A stretch of DNA of 8,284 nucleotides, taken from Actinomycetota bacterium. GTDB taxonomy: Bacteria; Actinomycetota; Coriobacteriia; Coriobacteriales; RUG844. Made by a program: the position numbers and the translations under genes. A model generated the notes under the pieces. It saw nothing but the letters and a program-made list of their open reading frames with translations, was not told where the DNA came from and searched no databases. This document shows, one piece after another, positions 1 through 7,929 of this stretch (positions are counted from its first letter, which is position 1; each line of letters starts with the position of its first letter). The stretch lies in contig JAAXUU010000044.1 in assembly GCA_013335845.1 (NCBI GenBank), positions 1 through 8,284 on the forward strand. Direction: 5' to 3'.

Positions 1-1387
1 CTTGAGCAGGCCCGGCTCGAACAGGACGTGTTCGTGAATAAGCTCCGAGTCGCTGCCGACGAAGCGTTCGAACAGATGGAGGCGGAGGGCATCGAAGGGG
101 TCGTCCTTGCCTGTCATTCCTACCATGTAGATCCCGGTTTGAGCCACGGTATCGACACGCTGTTGAACACGCTCGGGTTCGAGGTATTCTCGCCTCTTTC
201 GTTGTCGCACCGCATACCGGAGCGACCCTTGCCTGACGCCTGTGCCAACGAATGGTACCAGCCATCGCAGCTCTATGATATCTGCCAGTATGTAGCCGAG
301 AATGACAAGCTCGAACTCGTGCATCTCTATTCGTTCGGGTGCGGAGTCGATCCGCTCGCCATCGAAACCGCCCGTCGTATCCTACGCAGCAAAGGCAAGC
401 TCTACACGGGGCTGAAACTCGGTGACTCTGGCAACTATCCGCATCCGTCTGCGTTCACTACGCGCTGCGCTCGACAAGCGTAGAACCGATACGTTCACAG
501 TGCCCGACTTGAGCCCGCGACCGACACTCGGGGTGTCCGATACCGAGCATTTCATCGTTCCCGGAATGGCGCCGGAGCATATGACATATGTTGCAGAGGA
601 GCTCCGTGCGTTCGGATACCACATCGATCTCCTGCCTCAGACCGATGCATCCTGCGCTGACACGGGCTTACGTTTCTCCGATAACGATCTGTGCTATTCG
701 ACCGTCTCACTCGTCGGTAACGTCATACGGCATCTCGGTGGCATCGTTGAGGCGAATGGTGCGCGTATCCTCGTTCCCCAACCGTGTACGGAATGCCGCG
801 GCGTCGAAAATGAGATCGTCCTGCGAGATGGTTTGGACAAGACGAAACTTGCTAAGCTGTCGATTGTGGGATTCCCCGGCATCTATCGACAACTCCACGT
901 GAGCGCCGACGAGAGACGTGCAATCGAGCGAGCACTGGCTCGGGCGGATGACGACCTGCGAACCCGCGTAGACGGGAGGGCCGCTGAACTTGGGGCCACA
1001 ACGGATGTCGCCGTTATCGGGAATTTCAATCTACTTTTCACGCCCGAACTCAATAACCACGTCTTCGATCTCTTGCTGGAAGAAGGCGTCCGCCCGCTCT
1101 TCCCGAGTTCGAGCGAGGTGTTGGCAATGAATGCCCCACTGCTCGAATTAGCGGGTGGATTCTATGGGCGCGGCGTTCGCGACATCATATTCCTGCAGAC
1201 GTTCGGTTGCCTGACTTCCAATGTGTATGGCCGCGGTGTCGGGAAGTTGCTCAAGAAGAAGTATCCGGATTTGAATATCACGTATATCGATTACGACTCG
1301 GGCGTTTCTGAAACCAATCAGATAAACCGCATCAAACTCGCCCTTTCCATCGCGAAAGAACGGGTGGGCACGCGTCCTCCACGGTAA
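1..1387 (+). pseudogene. Acyl-CoA dehydratase activase-like protein, 3' part, frameshifted
   Basis: This is the C-terminal part of a large protein of the 2-hydroxyglutaryl-CoA dehydratase activase-related family (DUF2229 type). It is open from base 1, so the gene begins upstream. Frame 1 runs to a TAG at 481-483 and carries GVVLACHSYHVDP and YSFGCGVDP, matching [13 protein letters not shown] and NSFGCGLDA in the 1489-residue protein downstream. Homology then continues in frame 2 (RIRLRSLRAAL against [11 protein letters not shown]) to the TAA at 1385-1387, ending in DYDSGVSETNQINRIKLALS against [20 protein letters not shown]. The frame change lies at about 421-436. Both parts keep family sequence and the second stays open for over 900 bp, so the lesion is recent or a sequencing error. 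The C-terminal region is about 120 residues shorter than in the paralogue. Function of the intact protein is not known; ATP-dependent electron transfer to an Fe-S partner is inferred from the family. Confidence 0.85.
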
Positions 1388-1414
1388 CTGACGGGGACGC
1401 TGCCGAATCGTTAC

Positions 1415-1444
1415 TTGAGTCCTATCGTAGGAACATATTACAAT
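1415..1444 (+). promoter_or_regulatory. Candidate sigma-70-type promoter of the tetR-activase operon
   Basis: TTGAGT at 1415-1420 (4 of 6 to the -35 consensus) and TACAAT at 1439-1444 (5 of 6 to the -10 consensus) are separated by 18 bp. Transcription would start near 1451, about 44 nt before the preferred ATG of the regulator. The inverted repeat TCCTA-TCG-TAGGA at 1420-1432 sits in the spacer. Assigned by eye; a plausible promoter in the only gap between the upstream broken gene and the regulator. Confidence 0.45.
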
Positions 1445-1460
1445 CAACAGACTGTTGGTT
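1442..1460. promoter_or_regulatory. Palindromic operator candidate for the TetR-family regulator
   Basis: AATCAACAGACTGTTGGTT is an inverted repeat centred on A1451. The core CAACAG-A-CTGTTG (1445-1457) is perfect, and the arms extend to 9 bp with one mismatched pair. It overlaps the predicted -10 and the transcription start, where a TetR repressor would block initiation. TetR-family proteins bind as dimers to palindromes of this size near their own genes. That this site is the cognate operator is inference from position. Confidence 0.5.
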
Positions 1461-1494
1461 AACACCCAAAGTGTCTATGATTGAGGATGGTTAC

Positions 1495-2145
1495 ATGATT
1501 AAGAAAACGGCGGATCGACGCGTCGTTCGAACGAAGAAGATGCTGCGTGATGCCCTTGCGGAACTCATCGAAGATAAGGGTTTCGAGGCTATAACGGTTT
1601 GCGATCTTACCGAACGTGCGGATATCAATCGCGGTACATTCTACGCTCATTATAAAGATAAGACCGATCTGTTGGTTCAGAGCGAGAACGATCTCATAGA
1701 AGCCGTGCTGGAGATTCAGTCCGGCTTGGTCGAGATGAGCATGGCGGAGCTTCTCGACTGCTATGTGAACAATAAGCCCCTGCCTTTCGCCGTCGCCCTT
1801 TATCGGTACCTCGGCGATAACGGTCGTTTCGTGAGGGCTCTCATCGGCCCGAAGGGCGACCCCGGCTTCACTCCGCGTCTCAAAGAAGTCATCGCGCGCA
1901 ATATCCTGGAGAATGTTTTAAGCGAGAAGTACCGTGAGAATATGACGCCGTTGACGAAATATTATATGGCGTACTATACCAGCGCGCAGCTGGGAGTCAT
2001 CGAGCACTGGTTCGAATCGGGGATGAATGAGGATCCCGAGGAAATGGCGAGAATCGTATTATCGATCATGTTCATGCGTCCCGGTGACGCCATTGAAATG
2101 CGCCCGACGATCTTGGATAGGGTAGGTATGCAGTATGTCATCTAA
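1495..2145 (+). CDS. TetR-family transcriptional regulator
   Basis: This is a DNA-binding regulator, most likely a repressor of its own operon. The protein is 216 residues. The N-terminal TetR helix-turn-helix spans about residues 12-60: [14 protein letters not shown], then [21 protein letters not shown] with the family-typical GTFY-HY end of the recognition helix. The rest is an all-helical ligand-binding and dimer domain, ending in a [17 protein letters not shown] helix typical of DhaS-like TetR C-terminal domains. I chose ATG 1495 over GTG 1471 or ATG 1477 because GAGG at 1483-1486 lies 8 nt before it and the usual TetR N terminus (short basic stretch, then RRxxRTK) starts there; the longer form adds eight residues. 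The stop overlaps the next gene by 11 bp, indicating co-transcription and translational coupling. The ligand is unknown; a substrate or product of the activase-linked pathway is a guess. Confidence 0.9.
   Translation: MIKKTADRRVVRTKKMLRDALAELIEDKGFEAITVCDLTERADINRGTFYAHYKDKTDLLVQSENDLIEAVLEIQSGLVEMSMAELLDCYVNNKPLPFAVALYRYLGDNGRFVRALIGPKGDPGFTPRLKEVIARNILENVLSEKYRENMTPLTKYYMAYYTSAQLGVIEHWFESGMNEDPEEMARIVLSIMFMRPGDAIEMRPTILDRVGMQYVI
2119..2126 (+). promoter_or_regulatory. Ribosome binding site of the activase gene inside tetR
   Basis: AGGGTAGG ends 8 nt before ATG 2135 and lies within the last codons of the regulator gene. It supports the 2135 start and an 11-bp overlap of the two reading frames, with coupled translation. 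Confidence 0.6.
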
Positions 2146-5100
2146 GCTCCATATAGGTATCGATGTCGGATCGACCACGGTGAAACTGGCGGTGCTCGAC
2201 GACGCGAAGCAGGTTGTTTTCTCGGTATATCGGCGCCATCATGCCGATATACGTGCGACTATATCGGAAATAATCTCGGAGGCCGCCGCGCAGTTCGAAG
2301 GTGCTCCGATGACCATAGCGATAACCGGTAGCGGTGGTCTTCTGCTTTCGCAATGGCTCGACTTGCCGTTCGTGCAGGAAGTCGTCGCGAGCAAGACGGC
2401 TGTGGAGGCCTTCATCCCCGAAACGGATGTCGCCATCGAACTCGGTGGGGAAGACGCGAAGATCATCTACTTCGACCACAGTATCGAACAGCGTATGAAT
2501 GGGACCTGTGCGGGAGGGACCGGAGCGTTCATCGATCAGATGGCCACGTTGCTCAACACCGACGCGGCCGGTCTCGATTCGCTGGCGGAGGATGCTACGA
2601 TGATCTATCCGATAGCTTCACGCTGCGGCGTGTTCGCCAAGACGGACGTCCAGCCCCTGCTCAATGAGGGCGCTCGAAAAGAGGACGTCGCTTTGTCCAT
2701 CTTCCAATCGGTGGTCACCCAGACGATTTCCGGGCTGGCTTGCGGCAGACCGATCCGCGGCAATGTCGCGTTCCTCGGTGGACCACTGCAATATCTCCCG
2801 CAGCTCCAACAGCGCTTCGTGGAAACCCTCAATCTGGCTCCTGAGAACATCATCAAGCCCGACAACGCCCACCTCTTCGTGGCGAAAGGTGCCGCTATCG
2901 CAAGCTGGAGTGCCCCGGAACTCACGCTCGAGGTCATCTTGGACCGGATGCGTACGCTCGGCGCCACGCAGGGTAGCGAAGTCGTACGCTTGGAACCTCT
3001 TTTCAAATCGGACGAGGATTACAGCGAGTTCAAGAAGCGTCATGCGAAAGACACTGCTCCACGCGGGGATCTCTCGAAGTATCGCGGTCAAGCATATCTG
3101 GGCATCGACGCCGGTTCGACGACGCTCAAAGCGGTCCTACTCGGACACGGCGGCGAGATTCTGTCGAGCTGGTACGCGAACAACCGCGGTGACGTCATCA
3201 ACGCGGCGCGCTCCATGCTCTCCGATTTCTACGGACGCCTTCCCGTTGACGAAGATTCCAACCCCTTGGTATATATCGGACACACGACAGTGACCGGCTA
3301 CGGAGAAGGACTCCTGCTCGAAGCCTTGCGTGCGGATTCCGGCGAAATCGAGACGGTAGCCCATCTCACCGGCGCACAGGAGATGCTGCCCGGTGTCGAG
3401 TTCATCTTGGATATCGGCGGTCAGGATATGAAGTGCCTGCGCGTGAAGGACGGGGTCATCGACCATATCATGCTCAATGAAGCGTGCTCATCCGGTTGCG
3501 GTTCCTTCGTGGAGGCCTTCGCCGAATCACTCGATCTCGAGATCGAGGAATTCGCCCGTACGGCGATCGCGGCGAAAAGCCCGGTCGATCTGGGAAGCCG
3601 CTGCACCGTCTTCATGAACTCACGCGTCAAGCAGGCGCAGAAGGAAGGCGCGACGGTAGGGGACATCTCGGCCGGTCTCTCGTACTCTGTCATCAAGAAC
3701 GCCCTCTTCAAAGTCATCAAGATCCGAGACCCCCGCGAGCTCGGCGAGAAGATCATCGTTCAGGGAGGAACCTTCCTAAACGACGCCATACTGCGTTCCT
3801 TCGAGAACCTGTCCGAGCGCGAGGTCGTCCGTCCCGATATCGCGGGACTCATGGGAGCTTACGGTGCCGCACTTCTCGCGCGTACGAGGGCTCAAGAGGC
3901 CGGTAGCGAGGTGCACACCTCCTTGCTCGACGCACAGGAGCTCGACGACATGCAGATCAGCCACAGGACGACACGATGCAAGGGGTGCGCGAACGCATGC
4001 CTCCTTACCATCAACGACTTCGGTGTGGATGAGAAGACCGGCCGCCATCGCCGCTTCATCACGGGAAACCGCTGCGAGAAAGGTGCCGGCGTCAAGGCTG
4101 GGGCCGTCGAGATCCCCAATCTCTACGACTTCAAGACCAAGCGTCTGTTCGGTTATGAGCCTCTACCTATCGAAAAGGCACCGCGGGGAACCGTGGGTAT
4201 CCCGCGCGCACTCAATACCTATGAGAACTACCCGTTTTGGTTCACGTTCTTCACGAGGCTCGGCTACCGCGTGGTCTTGTCGGATGACAGCAGCAAGAAG
4301 ACGTACGAGGCGGGTATCGAATCCATGCCGAGCGAAAGCGTCTGCTACCCGGCGAAGCTCTCACATGGTCATATCATGGACCTCATCGCGAAGGATGTGG
4401 ACTTCATATTCATGCCCTGCGTGAAGTGGGAGCGCGTCGAGGACGAAACGGCGAGCAACTTCTTCAACTGCCCCATCGTCATGAGTTACTCGGAAGCGAT
4501 CAAGCTCAATGTCGAGGAACTCAAGACGAAGGATATGGAGTTCATCAACCCCTTCCTGCCGTACGATAAGAAGCGGATGCTCGCCAGGCGTCTCTACGAG
4601 GAGCTTGTCGAGAAGCGCCCGGATAAATGGTTGAATCAGGCTGGCGCCAAGAAGAATAGCGTGGACAATCCTTCGGCGGACACAGACCTTCCCGTCGCTC
4701 CTTCCTTGGACGAATTCAAGAAGGCGGTGGATGCCGCATGGCTCGAGGACGAGAAATTCAAGCGCGATATGCACGTAGCAGGTGAGAAGACACTTGCTTG
4801 GATGGAGGAGACCGGAACCCACGGTGTCGTGCTTGCGGGTAGGCCCTACCATGTTGATCCCGAGATCAACCATGCGATTCCGGAGTTGTTGTGCGGCTTC
4901 GGTCTGGCGGTGCTCACCGAGGACAGCGTCTCACACCTCGTGCGACCCGAGCGCCCCATCCGCGTCGTCGACCAATGGATGTATCACTCGCGACTCTATT
5001 CCGCGGCGAAGTTCGTCACCTCGCGTAACAACCTCGACCTAGTCCAGCTCAATTCGTTCGGATGCGGTCTGGACGCCATCACGACCGACCAGGTGAAGGA

Positions 5101-6604
5101 AATCCTCGAGGATGCCGGCAAGGTCTACACCACGCTCAAAATCGACGAGGTCTCCAACCTCGGTGCCGCACGTATCAGGATCCGCTCACTTCTCGCCGCG
5201 CTCAAAGACAAGGCTGCAGAAGAGGTCGGAGGGACGACGTCTGCGATCATGCTACCACAGCAAGGCACCGCGAAGGATCACCCCAAAGCATGTCCGGTCG
5301 ATCTCTCGAAGTCCTACCTCGCTCCTAATCGCAGGACGGCGAGTTCCGCCTGGCACAGACCGGCCTATACCGAGCAGATGAAGGAGGAGGGGTACACGAT
5401 CCTGTCGCCCCAGATGGCTCCCATCCATTTTGAATTCATCGAGCAGGTATTCCGCGACCACGGTTACAACCTCAAGATACTGCCTTCGGTCGATCACGGT
5501 GCGGTTGATATCGGCTTGAAGTACGTCAACAACGATGTCTGCTACCCTTCCATCCTCACGACCGGCCAGATCATGAAGGCTGTAACTTCGGGGGAGTACG
5601 ACCTCGATAAAACCGCTGTGATCATCTCTCAAACGGGAGGCGGTTGCCGTGCCACAAACTATATATCCCTCATCCGTAAGGCTCTTAAAGATGCCGGTTA
5701 CTCGCATATCCCCGTCATCTCACTTTCGTTCATGCGTCTCGGCGAGAAGAACCCCGGCTTCAAGGTCTCGCTTCCCATGCTCAAGGAGGCGGTCTATGGC
5801 GTTGCCTTCGGAGACCTCATGATGCAGTGCCTCTATCGTACGCGCCCCTACGAAACAGAGAAGGGCTCGGCGGATGCACTGTATCGACGCTGGATGGATC
5901 ACATCCGTGCCAACCTCAAGGATTACACCTTGCCGAGGTTCGCATCGGAAGTATCCGCTATCGTTAAGGAATTCGATGCACTGCCGTTGACCAACGATCG
6001 CAGCAAACCGCGAGTGGGTGTTGTCGGAGAAATCCTCGTCAAGTTCCACCCGACGGCGAACAACGATGTCGTGGATGTGATCGAAGCGGAGGGATGCGAG
6101 GCGGTCGTTCCGGGACTCATAGATTTCTTCCTCTACTCGATGACGGGCGGGATCAACCAATGGAAGACCATCGGGACCAAGACGAGTAACGCTTACTTGA
6201 TGCGCTTCCTCATCAAACTGGTGGAACACATGCGCGAGCCCCTGGTCGCAGCTCTCAGGGCTTCGAAACGCTTCGACCCACCGTCTGACATCTTCGATCT
6301 GCGCGACAAGGCGGAACGCGTGCTCTCGTCGTGCAACACGATGGGCGAGGGCTGGCTGCTCACCGCCGAGATGATGGAGCTTATCGAGATGGGTGCTCCC
6401 AATATCATCTGTACACAGCCGTTCGCTTGCTTACCGAACCATGTGAGTGGGAAGGGTGTCATAAAGGAGTTGAGGCGCTTGTATCCGTTCTCGAATATCG
6501 TTCCGGTCGACTACGATCCCGGAGCGAGCGAGGTCAACCAGCTCAACCGCATCAAATTGATGATCGCCGTCGCGTTCAGTAACTTCGAGAAAGAGCGCGC
6601 ATAG
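2135..6604 (+). CDS. Double-ATPase 2-hydroxyacyl-CoA dehydratase activase-like protein (DUF2229 family)
   Basis: This 1489-residue protein belongs to the acyl-CoA dehydratase activase-related family. Two BcrAD/BadFG (HgdC-like) ATPase domains come first. Domain 1 (about 7-265) has GIDVGSTT at 8-15, ELGGEDAK, C125 in NGTCAGGTG and C164 in SRCGVF. Domain 2 (about 321-590) has GIDAGSTT from 323, DIGGQDMK, C451 in ACSSGCG and C490 in SRCTVF. In each, the cysteines are 39 residues apart, as for the two HgdC cysteines that ligate the [4Fe-4S] cluster bridging the activator dimer. A cysteine group follows (C615, C618, C622, C647), then the DUF2229 region from about 686 and a C-terminal part with [18 protein letters not shown] and the ending [16 protein letters not shown]. 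HgdC itself has one ATPase domain of about 260 residues. No signal peptide or membrane segment is seen, so it should be cytosolic. By analogy it couples ATP hydrolysis to low-potential electron transfer; substrate and partner are unknown. It is co-transcribed with the TetR regulator. Confidence 0.88.
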   Translation: MSSKLHIGIDVGSTTVKLAVLDDAKQVVFSVYRRHHADIRATISEIISEAAAQFEGAPMTIAITGSGGLLLSQWLDLPFVQEVVASKTAVEAFIPETDVAIELGGEDAKIIYFDHSIEQRMNGTCAGGTGAFIDQMATLLNTDAAGLDSLAEDATMIYPIASRCGVFAKTDVQPLLNEGARKEDVALSIFQSVVTQTISGLACGRPIRGNVAFLGGPLQYLPQLQQRFVETLNLAPENIIKPDNAHLFVAKGAAIASWSAPELTLEVILDRMRTLGATQGSEVVRLEPLFKSDEDYSEFKKRHAKDTAPRGDLSKYRGQAYLGIDAGSTTLKAVLLGHGGEILSSWYANNRGDVINAARSMLSDFYGRLPVDEDSNPLVYIGHTTVTGYGEGLLLEALRADSGEIETVAHLTGAQEMLPGVEFILDIGGQDMKCLRVKDGVIDHIMLNEACSSGCGSFVEAFAESLDLEIEEFARTAIAAKSPVDLGSRCTVFMNSRVKQAQKEGATVGDISAGLSYSVIKNALFKVIKIRDPRELGEKIIVQGGTFLNDAILRSFENLSEREVVRPDIAGLMGAYGAALLARTRAQEAGSEVHTSLLDAQELDDMQISHRTTRCKGCANACLLTINDFGVDEKTGRHRRFITGNRCEKGAGVKAGAVEIPNLYDFKTKRLFGYEPLPIEKAPRGTVGIPRALNTYENYPFWFTFFTRLGYRVVLSDDSSKKTYEAGIESMPSESVCYPAKLSHGHIMDLIAKDVDFIFMPCVKWERVEDETASNFFNCPIVMSYSEAIKLNVEELKTKDMEFINPFLPYDKKRMLARRLYEELVEKRPDKWLNQAGAKKNSVDNPSADTDLPVAPSLDEFKKAVDAAWLEDEKFKRDMHVAGEKTLAWMEETGTHGVVLAGRPYHVDPEINHAIPELLCGFGLAVLTEDSVSHLVRPERPIRVVDQWMYHSRLYSAAKFVTSRNNLDLVQLNSFGCGLDAITTDQVKEILEDAGKVYTTLKIDEVSNLGAARIRIRSLLAALKDKAAEEVGGTTSAIMLPQQGTAKDHPKACPVDLSKSYLAPNRRTASSAWHRPAYTEQMKEEGYTILSPQMAPIHFEFIEQVFRDHGYNLKILPSVDHGAVDIGLKYVNNDVCYPSILTTGQIMKAVTSGEYDLDKTAVIISQTGGGCRATNYISLIRKALKDAGYSHIPVISLSFMRLGEKNPGFKVSLPMLKEAVYGVAFGDLMMQCLYRTRPYETEKGSADALYRRWMDHIRANLKDYTLPRFASEVSAIVKEFDALPLTNDRSKPRVGVVGEILVKFHPTANNDVVDVIEAEGCEAVVPGLIDFFLYSMTGGINQWKTIGTKTSNAYLMRFLIKLVEHMREPLVAALRASKRFDPPSDIFDLRDKAERVLSSCNTMGEGWLLTAEMMELIEMGAPNIICTQPFACLPNHVSGKGVIKELRRLYPFSNIVPVDYDPGASEVNQLNRIKLMIAVAFSNFEKERA

Positions 6605-6671
6605 AATTAACCGCATGTAGAAGCGTGCCTGCATGGCTGATAAGCATGCGTAGCATCTGAAACGCACCACG

Positions 6672-6713
6672 AACGGAACCCCGTGCATCGACACCGACGT
6701 ACGGGGTTCCGTT
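6672..6713 (+). terminator. Strong hairpin, probable terminator after the activase gene
   Basis: AACGGAACCCCGT (6672-6684) and ACGGGGTTCCGTT (6701-6713) form a perfect 13-bp stem around a 16-nt loop, 67 nt past the activase stop. The 3' side is followed by GTATACGG instead of a run of T, so it is not a textbook intrinsic terminator. It could still end transcription or protect the mRNA 3' end. Position between two unrelated operons favours a termination role. Confidence 0.55.
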
Positions 6714-6780
6714 GTATACGGCTCTGCTACAAAACGACGTGTTTGACTAGGGGGAACCTTGAAGTGCTTCAGGCTATGAT

Positions 6781-6836
6781 TTAACATCTAGTTAGCATCT
6801 GAGTGCACATTTAACATCGCTGTCACGACAGTTCAC
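6781..6836 (+). promoter_or_regulatory. Array of phosphate-box-like half-sites upstream of pstS
   Basis: Similar hexamers recur: TTAACA (6781), TTAGCA (6792), GTGCAC (6803), TTAACA (6811), TGTCAC (6821) and GTTCAC (6831), at steps of 11, 11, 8, 10 and 10 bp. TTAACA with about 11-bp steps resembles PhoP boxes of Bacillus, and GTTCAC resembles actinobacterial PHO half-sites. The extended words TTAACATC, TTAGCATC and TTAACATC strengthen the repeat character. Location before pstS fits control by a PhoPR-type two-component system under phosphate limitation. The match is by eye and the later units are more degenerate. Confidence 0.45.
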
Positions 6837-6972
6837 TTTGATGCAACCACACCATACTTCTTACCTTCTACTATTGTTCTATGCCCACGCTGCCGATGAG
6901 AACAACCATTTTTCATGATTCGGTGGCACAGGCGGGAACTATGTAACGAGAAATAGCTTCGCGGACACGAGG

Positions 6973-6995
6973 TCGAACGAGAAGGGCTCGTTCGA
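6973..6995 (+). other. Stem-loop in the pstS leader
   Basis: TCGAACGAG (6973-6981) pairs perfectly with CTCGTTCGA (6987-6995) around the loop AAGGG. It ends 26 nt before the pstS GTG and 15 nt before the AAGGA ribosome binding site. It could stabilise the 5' end of the mRNA or tune translation. No T-run follows, so it is not an intrinsic terminator. Confidence 0.5.
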
Positions 6996-7010
6996 TACAC
7001 GAGAAGAGAG

Positions 7011-7015
7011 AAGGA
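7011..7015 (+). promoter_or_regulatory. Ribosome binding site of pstS
   Basis: AAGGA within the purine-rich AGAGAGAAGGATTAGAA lies 6 nt before the GTG at 7022. It fixes this non-ATG start, since the next residues (MKVFQKIITLAMVGAL) form a proper signal peptide. Confidence 0.65.
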
Positions 7016-7021
7016 TTAGAA

Positions 7022-7924
7022 GTGAAAGTATTCCAGAAGATAATCACACTGGCGATGGTCGGTGCTCTATGCTTGAGTGCAGTCGCCTTGATTGGTTGCG
7101 GGGGGTCGAGCGATGATACTGCGACGGCAACCGTTCCGAGCGGCACGATCACCGTTAGCTCTCGTGAAGACGGCTCGGGCACACGTGGCGCGTTCATCGA
7201 ACTGTTCGGCGTAGAAGAGAAGAACGCCGCCGGCGAGAAAGTGGACAACACGACGCTCGACGCACAGATCACCAATTCGACATCGGTCATGATGACCACG
7301 GTAGCCGGAGATCCGAACTCAATCGGGTACATCTCTTTGGGCTCTTTGAACGACACCGTCAAAGCGGTCGCCATCGACGGAGCCGAAGCATCTGTCGAGA
7401 ATATCAAGAACGGTAGCTACACAATCGCCCGCCCGTTCAATATCGCTACAAAAGGTACGGTGGATGCAACCACCCAGGATTTCATCGATTACATCATGAG
7501 CACCGAGGGCCAAGCGGTTGTCGAGGGTGAGGGTTATATCGCAGTGAATGATGACGCGGAAGCCTACAAGGCGAGCGGTGCGACAGGCAAGATCGTGGTT
7601 GCAGGTTCTTCGTCGGTGACTCCTGTCATGGAAAAACTTTCCGAGGCTTATCAAGCTCTGAACCCGGACGTTGAAATCGAGATAAACCAGAGCGATTCCA
7701 CCACGGGTATGGAATCAACCGCATCGGGTATTTGCCAAATCGGTATGGCAAGCCGTGAGCTCAAAGACTCCGAACTCGCTAACGGTCTCACACCTTTGGT
7801 TATCGCAAAGGATGGCATCGCGGTTATCGTGAATAATGATTCGACCGTCACCGACCTAACGAAAGACCAGGTCAAGGCTATCTTCACCGGAGTCGTGACC
7901 GAGTGGGAAGAAGTTCTCGGGTAA
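7022..7924 (+). CDS. pstS: Phosphate-binding lipoprotein PstS, circularly permuted
   Basis: This is the extracellular phosphate receptor of the Pst ABC transporter. It has 300 residues and a GTG start. A basic N terminus and a hydrophobic stretch lead to the lipobox L23-I24-G25-C26, so C26 should be lipidated and anchored outside the membrane; a short GGSSDDTATAT linker follows. The mature part has two halves in inverted order. Residues 41-175 match the second half of classical PstS: SREDGSGTR (47-55), GDPNSIGYISLGSLND, IDGAEASVENIKNGSY, FIDYIMS and EGYIAV. Residues 190-299 match the first half: VAGSSSVTPVMEKL, NPDVEIEI, SDSTTGM (224-230), IGMASRELKD and VKAIFTGVVTEWEEV. Every phosphate-loop motif is present, so binding is probably retained. 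A linker (about 176-189) joins old C terminus to old N terminus. pstC begins 5 nt after the stop. The family call is firm; retention of specificity for phosphate is inferred from motifs and the pstC neighbour. Confidence 0.92.
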   Translation: MKVFQKIITLAMVGALCLSAVALIGCGGSSDDTATATVPSGTITVSSREDGSGTRGAFIELFGVEEKNAAGEKVDNTTLDAQITNSTSVMMTTVAGDPNSIGYISLGSLNDTVKAVAIDGAEASVENIKNGSYTIARPFNIATKGTVDATTQDFIDYIMSTEGQAVVEGEGYIAVNDDAEAYKASGATGKIVVAGSSSVTPVMEKLSEAYQALNPDVEIEINQSDSTTGMESTASGICQIGMASRELKDSELANGLTPLVIAKDGIAVIVNNDSTVTDLTKDQVKAIFTGVVTEWEEVLG

Positions 7925-7929
7925 AGACC

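Larger units (their letters stand above)
6605..7021. other. Intergenic region between activase gene and pstS
   Basis: No credible gene is seen in these 417 bp. From left to right it contains a 67-nt AT/GC-mixed stretch without clear signals, a long hairpin (6672-6713), an array of phosphate-box-like half-sites (6781-6836), a loose -10-like TACTAT (6869-6874), a stem-loop (6973-6995) and the pstS ribosome binding site. The ten-base word TAGCATCTGA occurs at 6651 and 6793. The length leaves room for a regulated promoter and an untranslated leader of roughly 130-150 nt for pstS. Confidence 0.6.

Noticed and set aside
418..436. Programmed ribosomal frameshift in the upstream gene
   Set aside because: There is no slippery heptamer or following hairpin, and three conserved codons' worth of protein is missing at the joint. 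An 8-bp deletion fits better.
422..1387. A separate gene starting at GTG 422
   Set aside because: It has no ribosome binding site and its first residues are mid-domain sequence of the activase family, continuous with the frame ending at 483. It is the second part of one broken gene.
6743..6780. Promoter made of TTGACT (6743) and TATGAT (6775)
   Set aside because: The spacing is 26 bp, too long for a sigma-70-type promoter. TATGAT may be used alone but cannot be supported.
2138..6787. Several long reverse-strand open frames across the activase gene
   Set aside because: They lie opposite a confirmed coding frame, have no recognisable domains and arise from its codon bias.
6651..6802. Ten-base direct repeat TAGCATCTGA at 6651 and 6793
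   Set aside because: Only two copies, with no flanking symmetry or mobile gene. It may be chance, or part of the half-site array.
6896..6946. Short leader peptide of 16 residues before pstS
   Set aside because: There is no ribosome binding site and no regulatory codon run, so it is not distinguishable from chance.
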